From: Eubacteriales Family XIII. Incertae Sedis bacterium
GTDB lineage: Bacteria > Bacillota > Clostridia > Peptostreptococcales > Anaerovoracaceae
DNA: 39,899 nucleotides
Assembly (NCBI GenBank): GCA_031261345.1
Contig: JAISKC010000023.1
Coordinates: 1-39,899, forward strand
Direction of reading: 5' to 3'
Part shown: in pieces, positions 18,910 through 27,893 of the stretch
Position numbering within the stretch: position 1 is the stretch's first letter
How the letters are laid out: every line of letters starts with the position of its first letter
The notes under the pieces: generated by a model
Database searches by the model: none
What the model was told of the DNA's origin: nothing
Seen by the model: only the letters and a program-made list of their open reading frames with translations
Made by a program: the position numbers and the translations under genes

Positions 18910-20888
18910 CGGAATATTATCTCCCTGAATATCATGGGGATAGTGATGCACTGCAATAGGCAACACGCGAGGAAGAGATGGCGATCGCTTATCCTATTTC
19001 GCGTCAACTCATTTCCGTTCAAAAGCAAAGCTATCAGAGGAATGAGAGGAATCAAATACCTACCCTGTTGGCCTTGAATGATTTCTGATGAAACAGGTGT
19101 CCAACTCACGAAGAAAACAAACATCATCAGGACAAAAGCTCCGGCAAATGCGACGATGAAGAGCACTCTATCCGTAGTCTTAATGATGATTTCCTCATCT
19201 CTTCTCCTCAGTGCGGCAAATGCCAAAATCAGAACATAGCAAAGGATGATTTGCGGCTTGATCATTATTTCGAGCCATCCGAGATTGCTACCAACCATGG
19301 TCAAAATCAGATCCTGAAGACCTACCAATGAGGATTTTACGAACATCTTGATGAATAGTAATGGGTTTGCAAGAAAGTCCGCAAATGTGAACAGTGCACC
19401 ATCATCTCTTACTATTGCGGTGTTTTGGGTCGCGTCTATCATATTGAAAAAGATAAATAGGACAATCACAATGGCCACAAGTACACAGCCTGCCAATATA
19501 AGAAGGTATGCCTTTCGCTGCCTCTTATCGGAGAAGCACTTCTGCGGCAGGAAAAACGGTAGTAATAGTAGCGTCAGGTAGATTCCCTTGACAGGAGCCA
19601 ATATGATAATTGCACCAATCAAAACCACAAAATCTCTCTTGCGAGTTTTATTTTCACCGTATGCCATATACAAGTATTGCGATAAAGCAAGAAATGAAAA
19701 TGCAATGACAAATGGGTCATAGGACTGGGAAGCAGCGAGCTCCATAGTCATCGGGAAAAGTGCAACAATTGCGAACACACCTTTTCCTATCGGAGTTCTG
19801 CATATAGCCAAATACGTGATGACAGCAAACAAAATGAGATTGAATAACCTACCGAGCATATAACTCCATTCGAAATCCAGGCGGAATAGCCTTGCCACCA
19901 AATTGCCTATAGTCTGGGGCGCATAAACATATGGGACAACGGGTGCCGATATTTTTGGACCCATGACCTGCTTGCGTCCGTCCTTTCCGGCACTGGGGTG
20001 CAGTAGCCCATCGCTGTATTCACTATATGTTTGACCTGTGGGCATATTGCTGTAAGAGAAGCATTTGTAATCGGTTTGCCTGAAGCTCATCGTATTGTCG
20101 TCATTCTTTTCCGCGCCGACAATAGAATTCGCCACCTGATAAGCGTTGGTATAATGTGTCAACTCATCAGGTGCAGAATTTGGTGGAAATACGAAAATAT
20201 AGAGCATTCCGATCAGCAAAACCATGACGAGGTAAGTTTTCTCTATTCGAACCGGCTTCAAGATTAAGAGGTAAAAGGCAACGAGCATAAGCATGAGGCT
20301 GAAAATCGCTAGTAAAACAAACAAATCTTTCGTGAAGCCGCTTGAACCATATACGGCAAAATTCAAGTTGCTCTCCATAGGATTGTCATTGATTGTCAAT
20401 GAGGCGTTTCGAATTTCACTGGCGATGATGTTGATGTAAACATCATAATCCGCATCCAATTGATCTGCACTTATTACCAACTCATAGGCTTCCGGTTCCT
20501 CGGTTTGAATAGGAGCATCCAAGCGAAATTTCACATCATCGGAAAAATCGATTTGCGAAAAATCAATATCAGATGCATATATTTCGCGTTTGTCTTCGAC
20601 ATTTCTCAAAACCACTGACGCATGTCCGAAAGCTCCATTGTTCGGAGTTTCAAAATCCAATGAAAACATGTTTATGGCGTCTGCACTAAACCGCTGCACG
20701 ATTTCCTCATCCTGTTCGAGCAATTCCACAGATGTATCCTGAGTCGGATAAGGAGCACCTGTAATGAAGGTGTTTTTGATTGTTTTCGTGTAACAATACC
20801 CAAGGACAACAGCCAAAATCAGAAGTAATGCAATAAGTGCGCAGATGCTCTTTCTATTTATGTTCAATTGACTAAGTCTGTTTTTCAT
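18906..20888 (-). CDS. DUF2142-family polytopic membrane protein (possible GT-C transferase)
   Basis: About 660 residues. There is an N-terminal helix (~19-35), an extracellular domain of ~150 residues, and then about ten or more helices. FPPNSAPDELTHYTNAYQVANS matches the DUF2142 signature (acidic PDE..H after the first membrane helix of the core), a pattern shared with GT-C glycosyltransferases that use polyprenyl-phosphate sugars outside the membrane. The ATG at 20888 follows AAGGA. It is the first gene of the 12-gene operon. GT-C activity is inference. Confidence 0.82.
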   Translation of the reverse strand: MKNRLSQLNINRKSICALIALLLILAVVLGYCYTKTIKNTFITGAPYPTQDTSVELLEQDEEIVQRFSADAINMFSLDFETPNNGAFGHASVVLRNVEDKREIYASDIDFSQIDFSDDVKFRLDAPIQTEEPEAYELVISADQLDADYDVYINIIASEIRNASLTINDNPMESNLNFAVYGSSGFTKDLFVLLAIFSLMLMLVAFYLLILKPVRIEKTYLVMVLLIGMLYIFVFPPNSAPDELTHYTNAYQVANSIVGAEKNDDNTMSFRQTDYKCFSYSNMPTGQTYSEYSDGLLHPSAGKDGRKQVMGPKISAPVVPYVYAPQTIGNLVARLFRLDFEWSYMLGRLFNLILFAVITYLAICRTPIGKGVFAIVALFPMTMELAASQSYDPFVIAFSFLALSQYLYMAYGENKTRKRDFVVLIGAIIILAPVKGIYLTLLLLPFFLPQKCFSDKRQRKAYLLILAGCVLVAIVIVLFIFFNMIDATQNTAIVRDDGALFTFADFLANPLLFIKMFVKSSLVGLQDLILTMVGSNLGWLEIMIKPQIILCYVLILAFAALRRRDEEIIIKTTDRVLFIVAFAGAFVLMMFVFFVSWTPVSSEIIQGQQGRYLIPLIPLIALLLNGNELTRNRISDRHLFLACCLLQCITIPMIFREIIFR

Positions 20889-20926
20889 ATTTTCCTTTTG
20901 TCTTCTATAACTATACATACCTATAT

Positions 20927-20932
20927 ATTATA
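20927..20932 (-). promoter_or_regulatory. Candidate -10 box of the long polysaccharide operon
   Basis: TATAAT on the minus strand, 39 bases before the ATG of the DUF2142 gene. No convincing -35 box lies at 16-18 bases, so an activator or a different start site is possible. The 100-bp divergent spacer (20889-20988) must also contain the promoter for the plus-strand membrane protein gene. Confidence 0.4.
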
Positions 20933-20988
20933 CATCAACAATTTGTGTTATCATATTACAAGTTAACTTCAATTGAAAGGATGCCTTA

Positions 20989-22776
20989 ATGATAACTTCT
21001 TCAATTTACGCAATTTCATCTGCCTCTTTACTCTTGACCATGTACTTTTATCCCAAAACATCGGAGAAACAAAATTATTTGTTATGGATTCCGGTTTGCC
21101 TTCTCCTTTTCGATTGTTGGATTTGTTTGGTCGGAGGAATTTTCTCATTAATACATGTTCCTGCGGACATCACGACAATCTCACTCGTCAATCTTGCAAC
21201 TGCGATTCTCTTGTTTTGGCGCATAAAAAAGATTGGGCAAATACAGAAATTCGAATTCAAAAGAATTGACATAGTTTTTGCGCTCGGGCTGGCGATTCTT
21301 ATCATCGGCATAGGCTTTATCCGATTCTTTCATGGTGATCCGATTGTTTTCTCGACGATAGATCCGGCCCCTCATTTAAAAGCATCCAAACTTATTTTGG
21401 AAACCAAATCCGTACTATCTTCTTTTCCGAATATGTATTTTGCGGAATTTCCCAATGCGCTTTTCATGCAATTACTTGATCCTGTTTTCCACGGCACACT
21501 TTCTTTCCGCGCATTTGAAATCAAAGATTTAGTCAATCTATGGATTGCCGGAGCTATTTTCTATAGTGCTCTTCGAATGTACATACGGAACACTTTTTCA
21601 ATTTTGCTATTGATTGTGTTTTCCCTGCTCTACGTATTCGGTTATCCCTTGAACAATCAGTTGTTTGGCTTCTTCTACCTCGGCCTCTCTATCAGTCTCA
21701 TCATACTTTTGCAAATTTGCTTAAAATTCTTGCTTGATGGTACACTTTCATTGAAAATTTGCACGTTCATACTAATTCCTACCTTGTTCGGATTGGGTAT
21801 AGCATACACATTTTTTGTTCCTCCTGTATTCATTGCTACCTTTGTCTGCATTGCACTTTATTTGATCAGAAAATATCGGATGAAAACATTACTTTCGGGT
21901 AAGGGAATACTGAGATTTGGTGCAACACAACTCACTGTATTTGTAGTTCCAACGATTCTGATTGTTCTATTTACGATGGTCATCGGGCGAGTCGATGGCA
22001 TCACAGTCGGATCGTCACTGACGAATGAAGGTGCATTATATCGCAATCTGTTTATGGACTTTCTGCCTTACTTGCCCTTTGCTCTTTTTATGGTATGCCA
22101 TTCCATACGCAACAGGGTTTTTGATTTCACAAGAATACTCACACCCATATTTTTCATATACACCATATATTTCTTTATACAAATGTATTTGGGGAATATC
22201 AGCACATATTATTACTATAAGTTAAATTTTGTGATTTGGTTCATCGTTATTTTCCTCGCAGCACTTGCTGTAGACAAACTGATTGAGACCGCCGGAACCA
22301 GAAATTTCATCCTGTGCTATTTTGCGGTTTGGGCAGTTGTTGGCTTCCTTGCAGTATCGGAAATTGACACGAAGCTCAATGAAAAAAATGGTCTCATGAA
22401 CCCAAATCCCGGTGCAGATGATTCCTTCATGATTTATTGGACCAATTTTTTCTATCTGAGACATGATGACAATAATGTAATAGATTTTGATTGGGACTAT
22501 GTTGACGTATGTGCAGCGGCGGCAGAAGCAAAACAATCTGAAGGCTTTACCTGTGGTGATAATATTGTAATAATATCAGACAGGTGGGAGGATGCCCTTT
22601 GGGTAAAGGCTCTCGTAGACGAACCGCTCGATTACAAAGAGGGACTACCGAACGATGATGCCAAAATATGGATAGTAAATAAAGCAAGCCAACTCTATCT
22701 GAAAAATAAAGAGCTCATTGATGGACAAAAGAAGCTATATGAGAACAATTACGGTTTCGTTATCTTAGCCCCGTAA
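20989..22776 (+). CDS. Polytopic membrane protein of unknown function
   Basis: A 595-residue protein that I do not recognise. It has about 12-14 hydrophobic segments over the first 470 residues and a soluble C-terminal domain of ~125 residues (NPNPGADDSFMIYWTNFF... onward). After the first helices there is DPAPHLKAS in a predicted outer loop, which recalls acidic/His loop motifs of GT-C enzymes, so a polymerase or GT-C transferase role is conceivable. AAAGGA lies 8 bases before the ATG. It is a single-gene unit between two divergent operons. Its stop overlaps the stop of rmlD by 12 bases. Confidence 0.8.
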   Translation: MITSSIYAISSASLLLTMYFYPKTSEKQNYLLWIPVCLLLFDCWICLVGGIFSLIHVPADITTISLVNLATAILLFWRIKKIGQIQKFEFKRIDIVFALGLAILIIGIGFIRFFHGDPIVFSTIDPAPHLKASKLILETKSVLSSFPNMYFAEFPNALFMQLLDPVFHGTLSFRAFEIKDLVNLWIAGAIFYSALRMYIRNTFSILLLIVFSLLYVFGYPLNNQLFGFFYLGLSISLIILLQICLKFLLDGTLSLKICTFILIPTLFGLGIAYTFFVPPVFIATFVCIALYLIRKYRMKTLLSGKGILRFGATQLTVFVVPTILIVLFTMVIGRVDGITVGSSLTNEGALYRNLFMDFLPYLPFALFMVCHSIRNRVFDFTRILTPIFFIYTIYFFIQMYLGNISTYYYYKLNFVIWFIVIFLAALAVDKLIETAGTRNFILCYFAVWAVVGFLAVSEIDTKLNEKNGLMNPNPGADDSFMIYWTNFFYLRHDDNNVIDFDWDYVDVCAAAAEAKQSEGFTCGDNIVIISDRWEDALWVKALVDEPLDYKEGLPNDDAKIWIVNKASQLYLKNKELIDGQKKLYENNYGFVILAP

Positions 22777-23646
22777 TGCATCCATATATGTTCGCAAAGC
22801 CTCTTTCCAGTCTCTCATTTCGTCGCCAACCGTCACGCTGAGCATCAGGTGTTCCATAGCCGAATATGCCGGTCTCGGTGCGGGGGCACCGTATTCCTCA
22901 GTAGTGCAGGGATTGACTTTGCAGTCATTGCCGGAAAGTCCTATTATCTCGCTGGCAAAATCATACCAACTGCATATACCCTTGCCGGTGCAATGATAAA
23001 TCCCAAACTCATTCGTCGCTGCAATCTTGAGAATGTGATGTGCTAGATCGTTTGCATTTGTTGGGTTGCCGAACTGGTCGCTGACGACCTTTATACTATC
23101 GTGGTTTTCGGACAAGGATATCATGGTCTTTACGAAATTTTTTCCTTGCCTGCCGTAAAGCCATGCTGTACGAACGATGAATGATTTTGGTTGAGCTTCC
23201 GTGACATATCTTTCACCCAGAAGTTTGCTCTTTCCGTAAGCTGTATTCGGCGCAGGCAGTGTCCACTCCGAATATGGCTCTGTCGCATCGCCCGAAAAGA
23301 CATAGTCTGTCGAAACATGAAGTATTTTCGCGCCCACACGCCCTGCGAAAATCGCCAGATTTCTCGGTGCCAATGCATTACCCTTCATGGCAGAATCGGG
23401 ATCGGATTCACAGGCATCAACATTCGTCATGGCTGCACAGTTGATGATGATATCGAAGGTCTTGTCCGCAAAGAAAATTTCGGCGGCATCAGCGTCCGAC
23501 AAATCAACATCTTCAATATCTATACTTGTTACATGGGAATTTTTGTATACGTCGGGAATTTCTCCTATCTCGCTCTTGCCCACTGCAAGTATATCTTTCA
23601 ACTCATTTCCGAGTTGTCCGTTTCCGCCTGTGATAAGTATCTTCAT
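22765..23646 (-). CDS. rmlD: dTDP-4-dehydrorhamnose reductase
   Basis: A 293-residue NAD(P)H-dependent reductase that catalyses the last step to dTDP-L-rhamnose. It shows GGNGQLG (7-13), INCAAMTNVDACE, VSTDYVFSG (111-119) and catalytic Tyr137-x-x-x-Lys141 (AYGKSK). AGGAG is 7 bases before the ATG. It lies 9 bases after rmlC. The glucose-1-phosphate thymidylyltransferase and dehydratase genes (rmlA, rmlB) are not in this window. Confidence 0.95.
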   Translation of the reverse strand: MKILITGGNGQLGNELKDILAVGKSEIGEIPDVYKNSHVTSIDIEDVDLSDADAAEIFFADKTFDIIINCAAMTNVDACESDPDSAMKGNALAPRNLAIFAGRVGAKILHVSTDYVFSGDATEPYSEWTLPAPNTAYGKSKLLGERYVTEAQPKSFIVRTAWLYGRQGKNFVKTMISLSENHDSIKVVSDQFGNPTNANDLAHHILKIAATNEFGIYHCTGKGICSWYDFASEIIGLSGNDCKVNPCTTEEYGAPAPRPAYSAMEHLMLSVTVGDEMRDWKEALRTYMDALRG

Positions 23647-23655
23647 TCTTTGCTC

Positions 23656-24219
23656 CTAATATACGAAACTACAGTCGCTATCCTTGAGTAGCGGAGCAGT
23701 CTCGTCCTTTTCCGAAAGTATCAGTTCCAAATCCTTCGGCCACTCGATTGCGATATCAGGGTCGCTGTATCTAATGCTACGATCGGCCTCATAATTGTAG
23801 TAATTGTCAGCCTTGTAGCAAAACTCGACATCATCAGTGAGCGTCAGAAATGCGTGCCCAAAACCTCTGGGAATGAAAAATTGCTTCTTGTTTTCCGCAC
23901 TGAGTTCCACGCTTTCCCACTTTAGATATGTCGGACTGCCCTTCCGAAGATCCACCGCATAGTCGATGACACTGCCCCTTGTGCAACGCACGAGTTTCGC
24001 CTGTGCATGCTCGCCATTTTGAAAATGAATACCCCTGAGAGTGCCCTTTTCTTTTGAAAACGACTGATTATCTTGAACAAACGTAACATCTACACCGGCT
24101 GCTCTATAATCCCTATCCGCAAAGCTTTCATAAAACCAGCCTCTGTGATCGCCGAAAACCTTCGGTTCGATGATTCTCACGCCCTCAATATTTGTATCTA
24201 TGACATTTATCTGTCCCAT
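23656..24219 (-). CDS. rmlC: dTDP-4-dehydrorhamnose 3,5-epimerase
   Basis: A 187-residue cupin epimerase converting dTDP-4-dehydro-6-deoxyglucose to the rhamno form. It contains GDHRGWFYESF, FVQDNQSFS, GTLRGIHFQ with catalytic His65, PRGFGHAFLTL and FCYKADNYY, all diagnostic. GGAGAGGAA precedes the ATG. It is the first gene of the two-gene rmlCD unit, divergent from the LtaS-like gene. Confidence 0.95.
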   Translation of the reverse strand: MGQINVIDTNIEGVRIIEPKVFGDHRGWFYESFADRDYRAAGVDVTFVQDNQSFSKEKGTLRGIHFQNGEHAQAKLVRCTRGSVIDYAVDLRKGSPTYLKWESVELSAENKKQFFIPRGFGHAFLTLTDDVEFCYKADNYYNYEADRSIRYSDPDIAIEWPKDLELILSEKDETAPLLKDSDCSFVY

Positions 24220-24259
24220 AGTAGTTCCTCTCCTTCTTCAAGCAAAACACAACCGTTTT

Positions 24260-24286
24260 CATATTATCATATTGAGTAATAATATG
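24260..24286. promoter_or_regulatory. 8-bp dyad and candidate rmlC promoter in the rmlC / ltaS-like spacer
   Basis: CATATTAT (24260-24267) and ATAATATG (24279-24286) form a perfect inverted repeat with an 11-base gap. The right arm contains TATTAT on the minus strand (24279-24284), usable as a -10 for rmlC. A regulator binding the dyad would therefore cover that box. Confidence 0.35.
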
Positions 24287-24370
24287 CCATGCCCATTATT
24301 GCACAAAAGACGCCCCACTATCATGTATACTCAATTCCGGTTTTCCGCACACCAAATCGTGCACTTGATA

Positions 24371-24376
24371 TATAAT
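24371..24376 (+). promoter_or_regulatory. Candidate -10 box for the LtaS-like gene
   Basis: A perfect TATAAT 23 bases before the TTG start. The -35 region at the correct distance is poor (CACACC), so the promoter may need help or be weak. Confidence 0.4.
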
Positions 24377-24399
24377 ATACGTTGTGAAGGGTTGGGAAA

Positions 24400-26307
24400 T
24401 TGTTATTTAGTAATAGTGTTTTTAATAAGTGGTATTTTGTTGTTTCAGTTGTTTTTCTAATACTGGCATCTTTTGCTATCAATTACTATTTTCAATCTCA
24501 TATTGATTTCAAATCAGAAACAATCGGCATAGACTTCATTCACGAAAATACAACACTCTTTGTCTTCGGTTCATTCATCATTGGCCTTATACTCCTGATA
24601 TGCGGATGTATATTCAACAATATATTTTTGGGCACCTCGATTTTTTTCACATGCACAGTACTTCTTGTTTTTGGTGACACAGCTAAATTTTCCGCACGGG
24701 GCGAACATGTCATGCCAGCTGATATCATAACATCTGTCAATTTTAATACCATGACCGGCATGTACGATGCAGATCAATTACATCCAACGCTCATGAAATG
24801 TGCTGCGATTATATTCATAGGAATAGCATTAACCATTGCAGTTCACCTTATACGAAAAAAAATGACCCAAGACAATAAAGCGGATAATATGTCAAAAATC
24901 AGATTGCTTTCAATCGGCACAAGATTCCTTATTATTGTCATATCAATCATTGGAATAATTGCAAGCACTGCACAGATCAGAAACCCCACCGTTTCAAGCA
25001 TTTACAATTTGCATTACGATTTTATACCATGGAGCCAAACGGAAAATGTATTGCAAAATGGGTATGTGGTTGCATTTATCAGCAATTTTCGCGGTTCCGG
25101 AAGCGAAAAACCGGATATGTATTCAGAAGATAAGATAAAAGATATTGTGCAAAAATATGGAGCTGTTGCAAAAACCGAAAACGAAAATCGATACAATCTT
25201 TCCGACGATGATATCGATATAATATATATACTGAATGAATCGTTTTGCGATCCCGATGAATTTGCCGAGTATTATTCCTATTCGGGCGGCAATCTTCTTC
25301 CGAATCTTCATGAAATTCAAAAAAAATCTGCTACGGGTCATCTGTTTTCTCCCGCATATGGCGGCGGAACGGCAAATGTTGAATTTGAAGCACTTACAGG
25401 GTTCTCAAATTATTTTCTTATTGGCTCATTGCCGTTTCAGGACATCCTGCCAAAGGTAAGCACCTTTCCTTCTGTCGCTTCTATGTTGAAGAGTGGTTGC
25501 GAATATCAAGCATGGGGCTTACACCCGTTTACGACGGAATTTTACAGACGCAGTATCGACTATCCAATCATGGGTTTTGATGCGATATACGGAGCAGCTG
25601 ACATGAATAATACTGCGCATGACCGTACTGCAGGGTACATCTCGGACAAATCGGCATATGCAGAAGTTTTTGAAATGCTCAACGGGGGAAACGACAAAAA
25701 CTTTATTACTTTAATAACTATGCAAAACCACTCATCATACGGAGGGCAATATGCGGAACATCAATTTCATATCACTTCCGACATCCCCGATGCAGAAAAA
25801 CTTGCAATAGACGACTATATGGAGCTTTTGCACAGTTCGGACGCAGCTCTCGGAAATCTGATTGAAAGTGTCGACAAGCGTGAGAAGAAGACAGTTGTCG
25901 TATTTTGGGGCGACCATCTGCCGGGTATATATTCAAAACTGAATGAAGCTGACAAGGCGTTGCTGTATCAGGTTCCTTTCCTAATCCATTCAAACTTTGC
26001 TCAAAAGGATTTCGATTTGGGTGTGGTTTCTCCAAATTATATTTCAACCGCGTTGTTTGACTATCTTGAGGTAGAAAAACCACCGTTTTACTATCTGCTT
26101 GACGATGTTAAGGGCGAAACTCCTGTGCTAACAAACAATTATTACGAAAAGCATTCACCACTTGAAACGGATGCATTGATTGCCTATCGCATGATTGAGT
26201 ACGACACGGTCAGTGGGAAAGGTTATGCAAAAAAGCTCGGTTTCTTTGATATACTTGAAACCCAAGCCAATCAAGCCACACAATCCACATCAGGAATTGC
26301 GAAGTAA
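24400..26307 (+). CDS. LTA-synthase-like sulfatase family phosphoglycerol transferase
   Basis: A 635-residue membrane enzyme with five N-terminal helices (~11-29, 53-73, 76-92, 133-151, 170-189) and an extracellular alkaline-phosphatase/sulfatase domain. Metal and active-site features are Glu280 (YILNES), nucleophile-type Thr324 in YGGGTANVEFE, and GDHLPG (Asp505-His506). The family transfers phosphoglycerol from phosphatidylglycerol (lipoteichoic acid) or decorates glycans with it. The start is TTG with AAGGG upstream; no ATG gives the first helix. It heads a run with the ABC exporter genes, so decoration of the exported polysaccharide is as plausible as LTA synthesis. Confidence 0.88.
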   Translation: MLFSNSVFNKWYFVVSVVFLILASFAINYYFQSHIDFKSETIGIDFIHENTTLFVFGSFIIGLILLICGCIFNNIFLGTSIFFTCTVLLVFGDTAKFSARGEHVMPADIITSVNFNTMTGMYDADQLHPTLMKCAAIIFIGIALTIAVHLIRKKMTQDNKADNMSKIRLLSIGTRFLIIVISIIGIIASTAQIRNPTVSSIYNLHYDFIPWSQTENVLQNGYVVAFISNFRGSGSEKPDMYSEDKIKDIVQKYGAVAKTENENRYNLSDDDIDIIYILNESFCDPDEFAEYYSYSGGNLLPNLHEIQKKSATGHLFSPAYGGGTANVEFEALTGFSNYFLIGSLPFQDILPKVSTFPSVASMLKSGCEYQAWGLHPFTTEFYRRSIDYPIMGFDAIYGAADMNNTAHDRTAGYISDKSAYAEVFEMLNGGNDKNFITLITMQNHSSYGGQYAEHQFHITSDIPDAEKLAIDDYMELLHSSDAALGNLIESVDKREKKTVVVFWGDHLPGIYSKLNEADKALLYQVPFLIHSNFAQKDFDLGVVSPNYISTALFDYLEVEKPPFYYLLDDVKGETPVLTNNYYEKHSPLETDALIAYRMIEYDTVSGKGYAKKLGFFDILETQANQATQSTSGIAK

Positions 26308-26331
26308 CGCACTTAGTGCTAAAATAAGCCA

Positions 26332-27147
26332 ATGAGAACTTTCCTGAAGATAATAAAGCAACATATCGTTTGGCGGCATCAGCTGGTCAAACTTGCCAAG
26401 GCTGACTTGGTGAAAACATACAGTGGCGCGGCTCTCGGCTGGGTCTGGGCTATCATCAAACCAATGGTCATGATTTTCTGTTTCTGGTTCGCCTTTGGCG
26501 TCGGGCTGCGGTTGTCGAAAGGCGACATGGATAGTGGCTATCCGTTCATACTCTGGCTCATCGCCGGTATGATTCCATGGTTCTACATTTCTGAGATAAT
26601 CACGGCGGGCGCAAACTCGCTGAGACAATACAGCTATCTGGTTACAAAGATGAGATTCCCCATCGCAACCGTGCCAACGTTTGTGAGCATTTCAAAGCTG
26701 ATGGTTCATCTGGGACTCGTCATCATTACAATCATCATATTCGCCCTCTATGGACATCCGCCTGACAAATATTTGCTTCAGCTTCCGATATATATCTTGT
26801 GCATGTTCCTCTTCTTCATCGCATGGGGAACATTCAGTTCGATGCTCACCTGCATGAGCAAGGATTTTTACAATCTGGTTGAGGCTTTTGTTCAAGCACT
26901 GTTTTGGCTCTCCGGCATTCTTTACGATGTCCACACGATGGACGTCCCCGAATGGCTCAGAGTACTACTGCTCTTCAATCCCATCACGTTCATAGCTGAT
27001 GGCTTTCGAAACACGTTCATATACAAAGTCTGGATTTGGGAAACCCCAAATACGTTTTGGTATTTTATAATTATGTTGACTCTGATGGCAGGACTCGGCT
27101 TGTGGGCTTACAGGAAGCTCTACAAGGAGATACCTGATGTACTATAA
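26332..27147 (+). CDS. wzm: ABC-2 type polysaccharide exporter permease (Wzm/TagG)
   Basis: A 271-residue permease with six hydrophobic segments; the N-terminal RHQLVKLAKADLVKTYSGAALGWVWAI has the family's amphipathic helix before the first membrane span. It would export a completed undecaprenyl-linked polysaccharide or teichoic-acid-like polymer. The gene lies 14 bases before the ATPase. The ribosome binding site is weak, so expression may depend on the upstream gene. Confidence 0.93.
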   Translation: MRTFLKIIKQHIVWRHQLVKLAKADLVKTYSGAALGWVWAIIKPMVMIFCFWFAFGVGLRLSKGDMDSGYPFILWLIAGMIPWFYISEIITAGANSLRQYSYLVTKMRFPIATVPTFVSISKLMVHLGLVIITIIIFALYGHPPDKYLLQLPIYILCMFLFFIAWGTFSSMLTCMSKDFYNLVEAFVQALFWLSGILYDVHTMDVPEWLRVLLLFNPITFIADGFRNTFIYKVWIWETPNTFWYFIIMLTLMAGLGLWAYRKLYKEIPDVL

Positions 27148-27161
27148 ATAGGAGTAATGGA

Positions 27162-27890
27162 TTGGCAAAGGTAGTTGTTAGTTTTGACCATGTGAGTAAG
27201 CTTTATAAGCTCTTCAGAAATGACAAGCTGAGGCTTATGTCGGTTTTCTCAAAGAAGGTCAATTATATTGAAAAGTGGGCCGCGAATGATGTCAATTTTA
27301 CGATTGAGCAAGGTGACTCAGTGGCAATCTTCGGCTCAAATGGTGCAGGCAAGTCAACCGTGCTGAAAATGGTAACAGGTGTTACATTTCCAACCAAAGG
27401 AAACGTTGTTGTCGACGGAAGGGTCAGTGCCCTCCTTGAGCTCACCGCGGGATTTGACCCTGAGCTTTCCGGTCGTGAAAATCTATTTCTGAAATGTCAA
27501 CTCATGGGTATGAGGGACAAAGAAATCGTAGCCGTCGAGCAGATAATCATTGATTTTGCGGAAATAGGAGACTATATCGACCAACCGACAAGGACCTATT
27601 CATCGGGTATGCTTGCGCGGCTTGGATTTGCGATAAGTGTCAATACCGACCCTGAGATTTTCATCGTTGATGAGGCTCTGAGCGTAGGCGATGCGAGGTT
27701 TCAGGAGAAATGTCTTCACAAGGTTCAGGAAATAATTGCAAGAAATCACGTTACCCTACTTTTTGTCACGCACGCTATAGATACCGCCGCAAAATTCTGT
27801 AGCAGAGGAATAGTGATGAAAAACGGTCAAGTCGTTTTTGATGGTCATATCGATGATGCCGTTCGCCTTTATCAGAGCGGGGATTATTAA
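27162..27890 (+). CDS. wzt: ABC exporter ATPase (Wzt/TagH), short form
   Basis: A 242-residue ATPase with Walker A GSNGAGKST (58-66), signature YSSGM (146-150), Walker B IFIVDE (166-171) and the family's GFDPELSGRENLFL segment. It ends right after the ATPase domain and lacks the C-terminal carbohydrate-binding domain of longer Wzt proteins, so chain-end recognition should not be needed. The start is TTG, with GGAG exactly 7 bases upstream; a nearby ATG is out of frame. It pairs with the permease gene. Confidence 0.94.
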   Translation: MAKVVVSFDHVSKLYKLFRNDKLRLMSVFSKKVNYIEKWAANDVNFTIEQGDSVAIFGSNGAGKSTVLKMVTGVTFPTKGNVVVDGRVSALLELTAGFDPELSGRENLFLKCQLMGMRDKEIVAVEQIIIDFAEIGDYIDQPTRTYSSGMLARLGFAISVNTDPEIFIVDEALSVGDARFQEKCLHKVQEIIARNHVTLLFVTHAIDTAAKFCSRGIVMKNGQVVFDGHIDDAVRLYQSGDY

Positions 27891-27893
27891 CAA

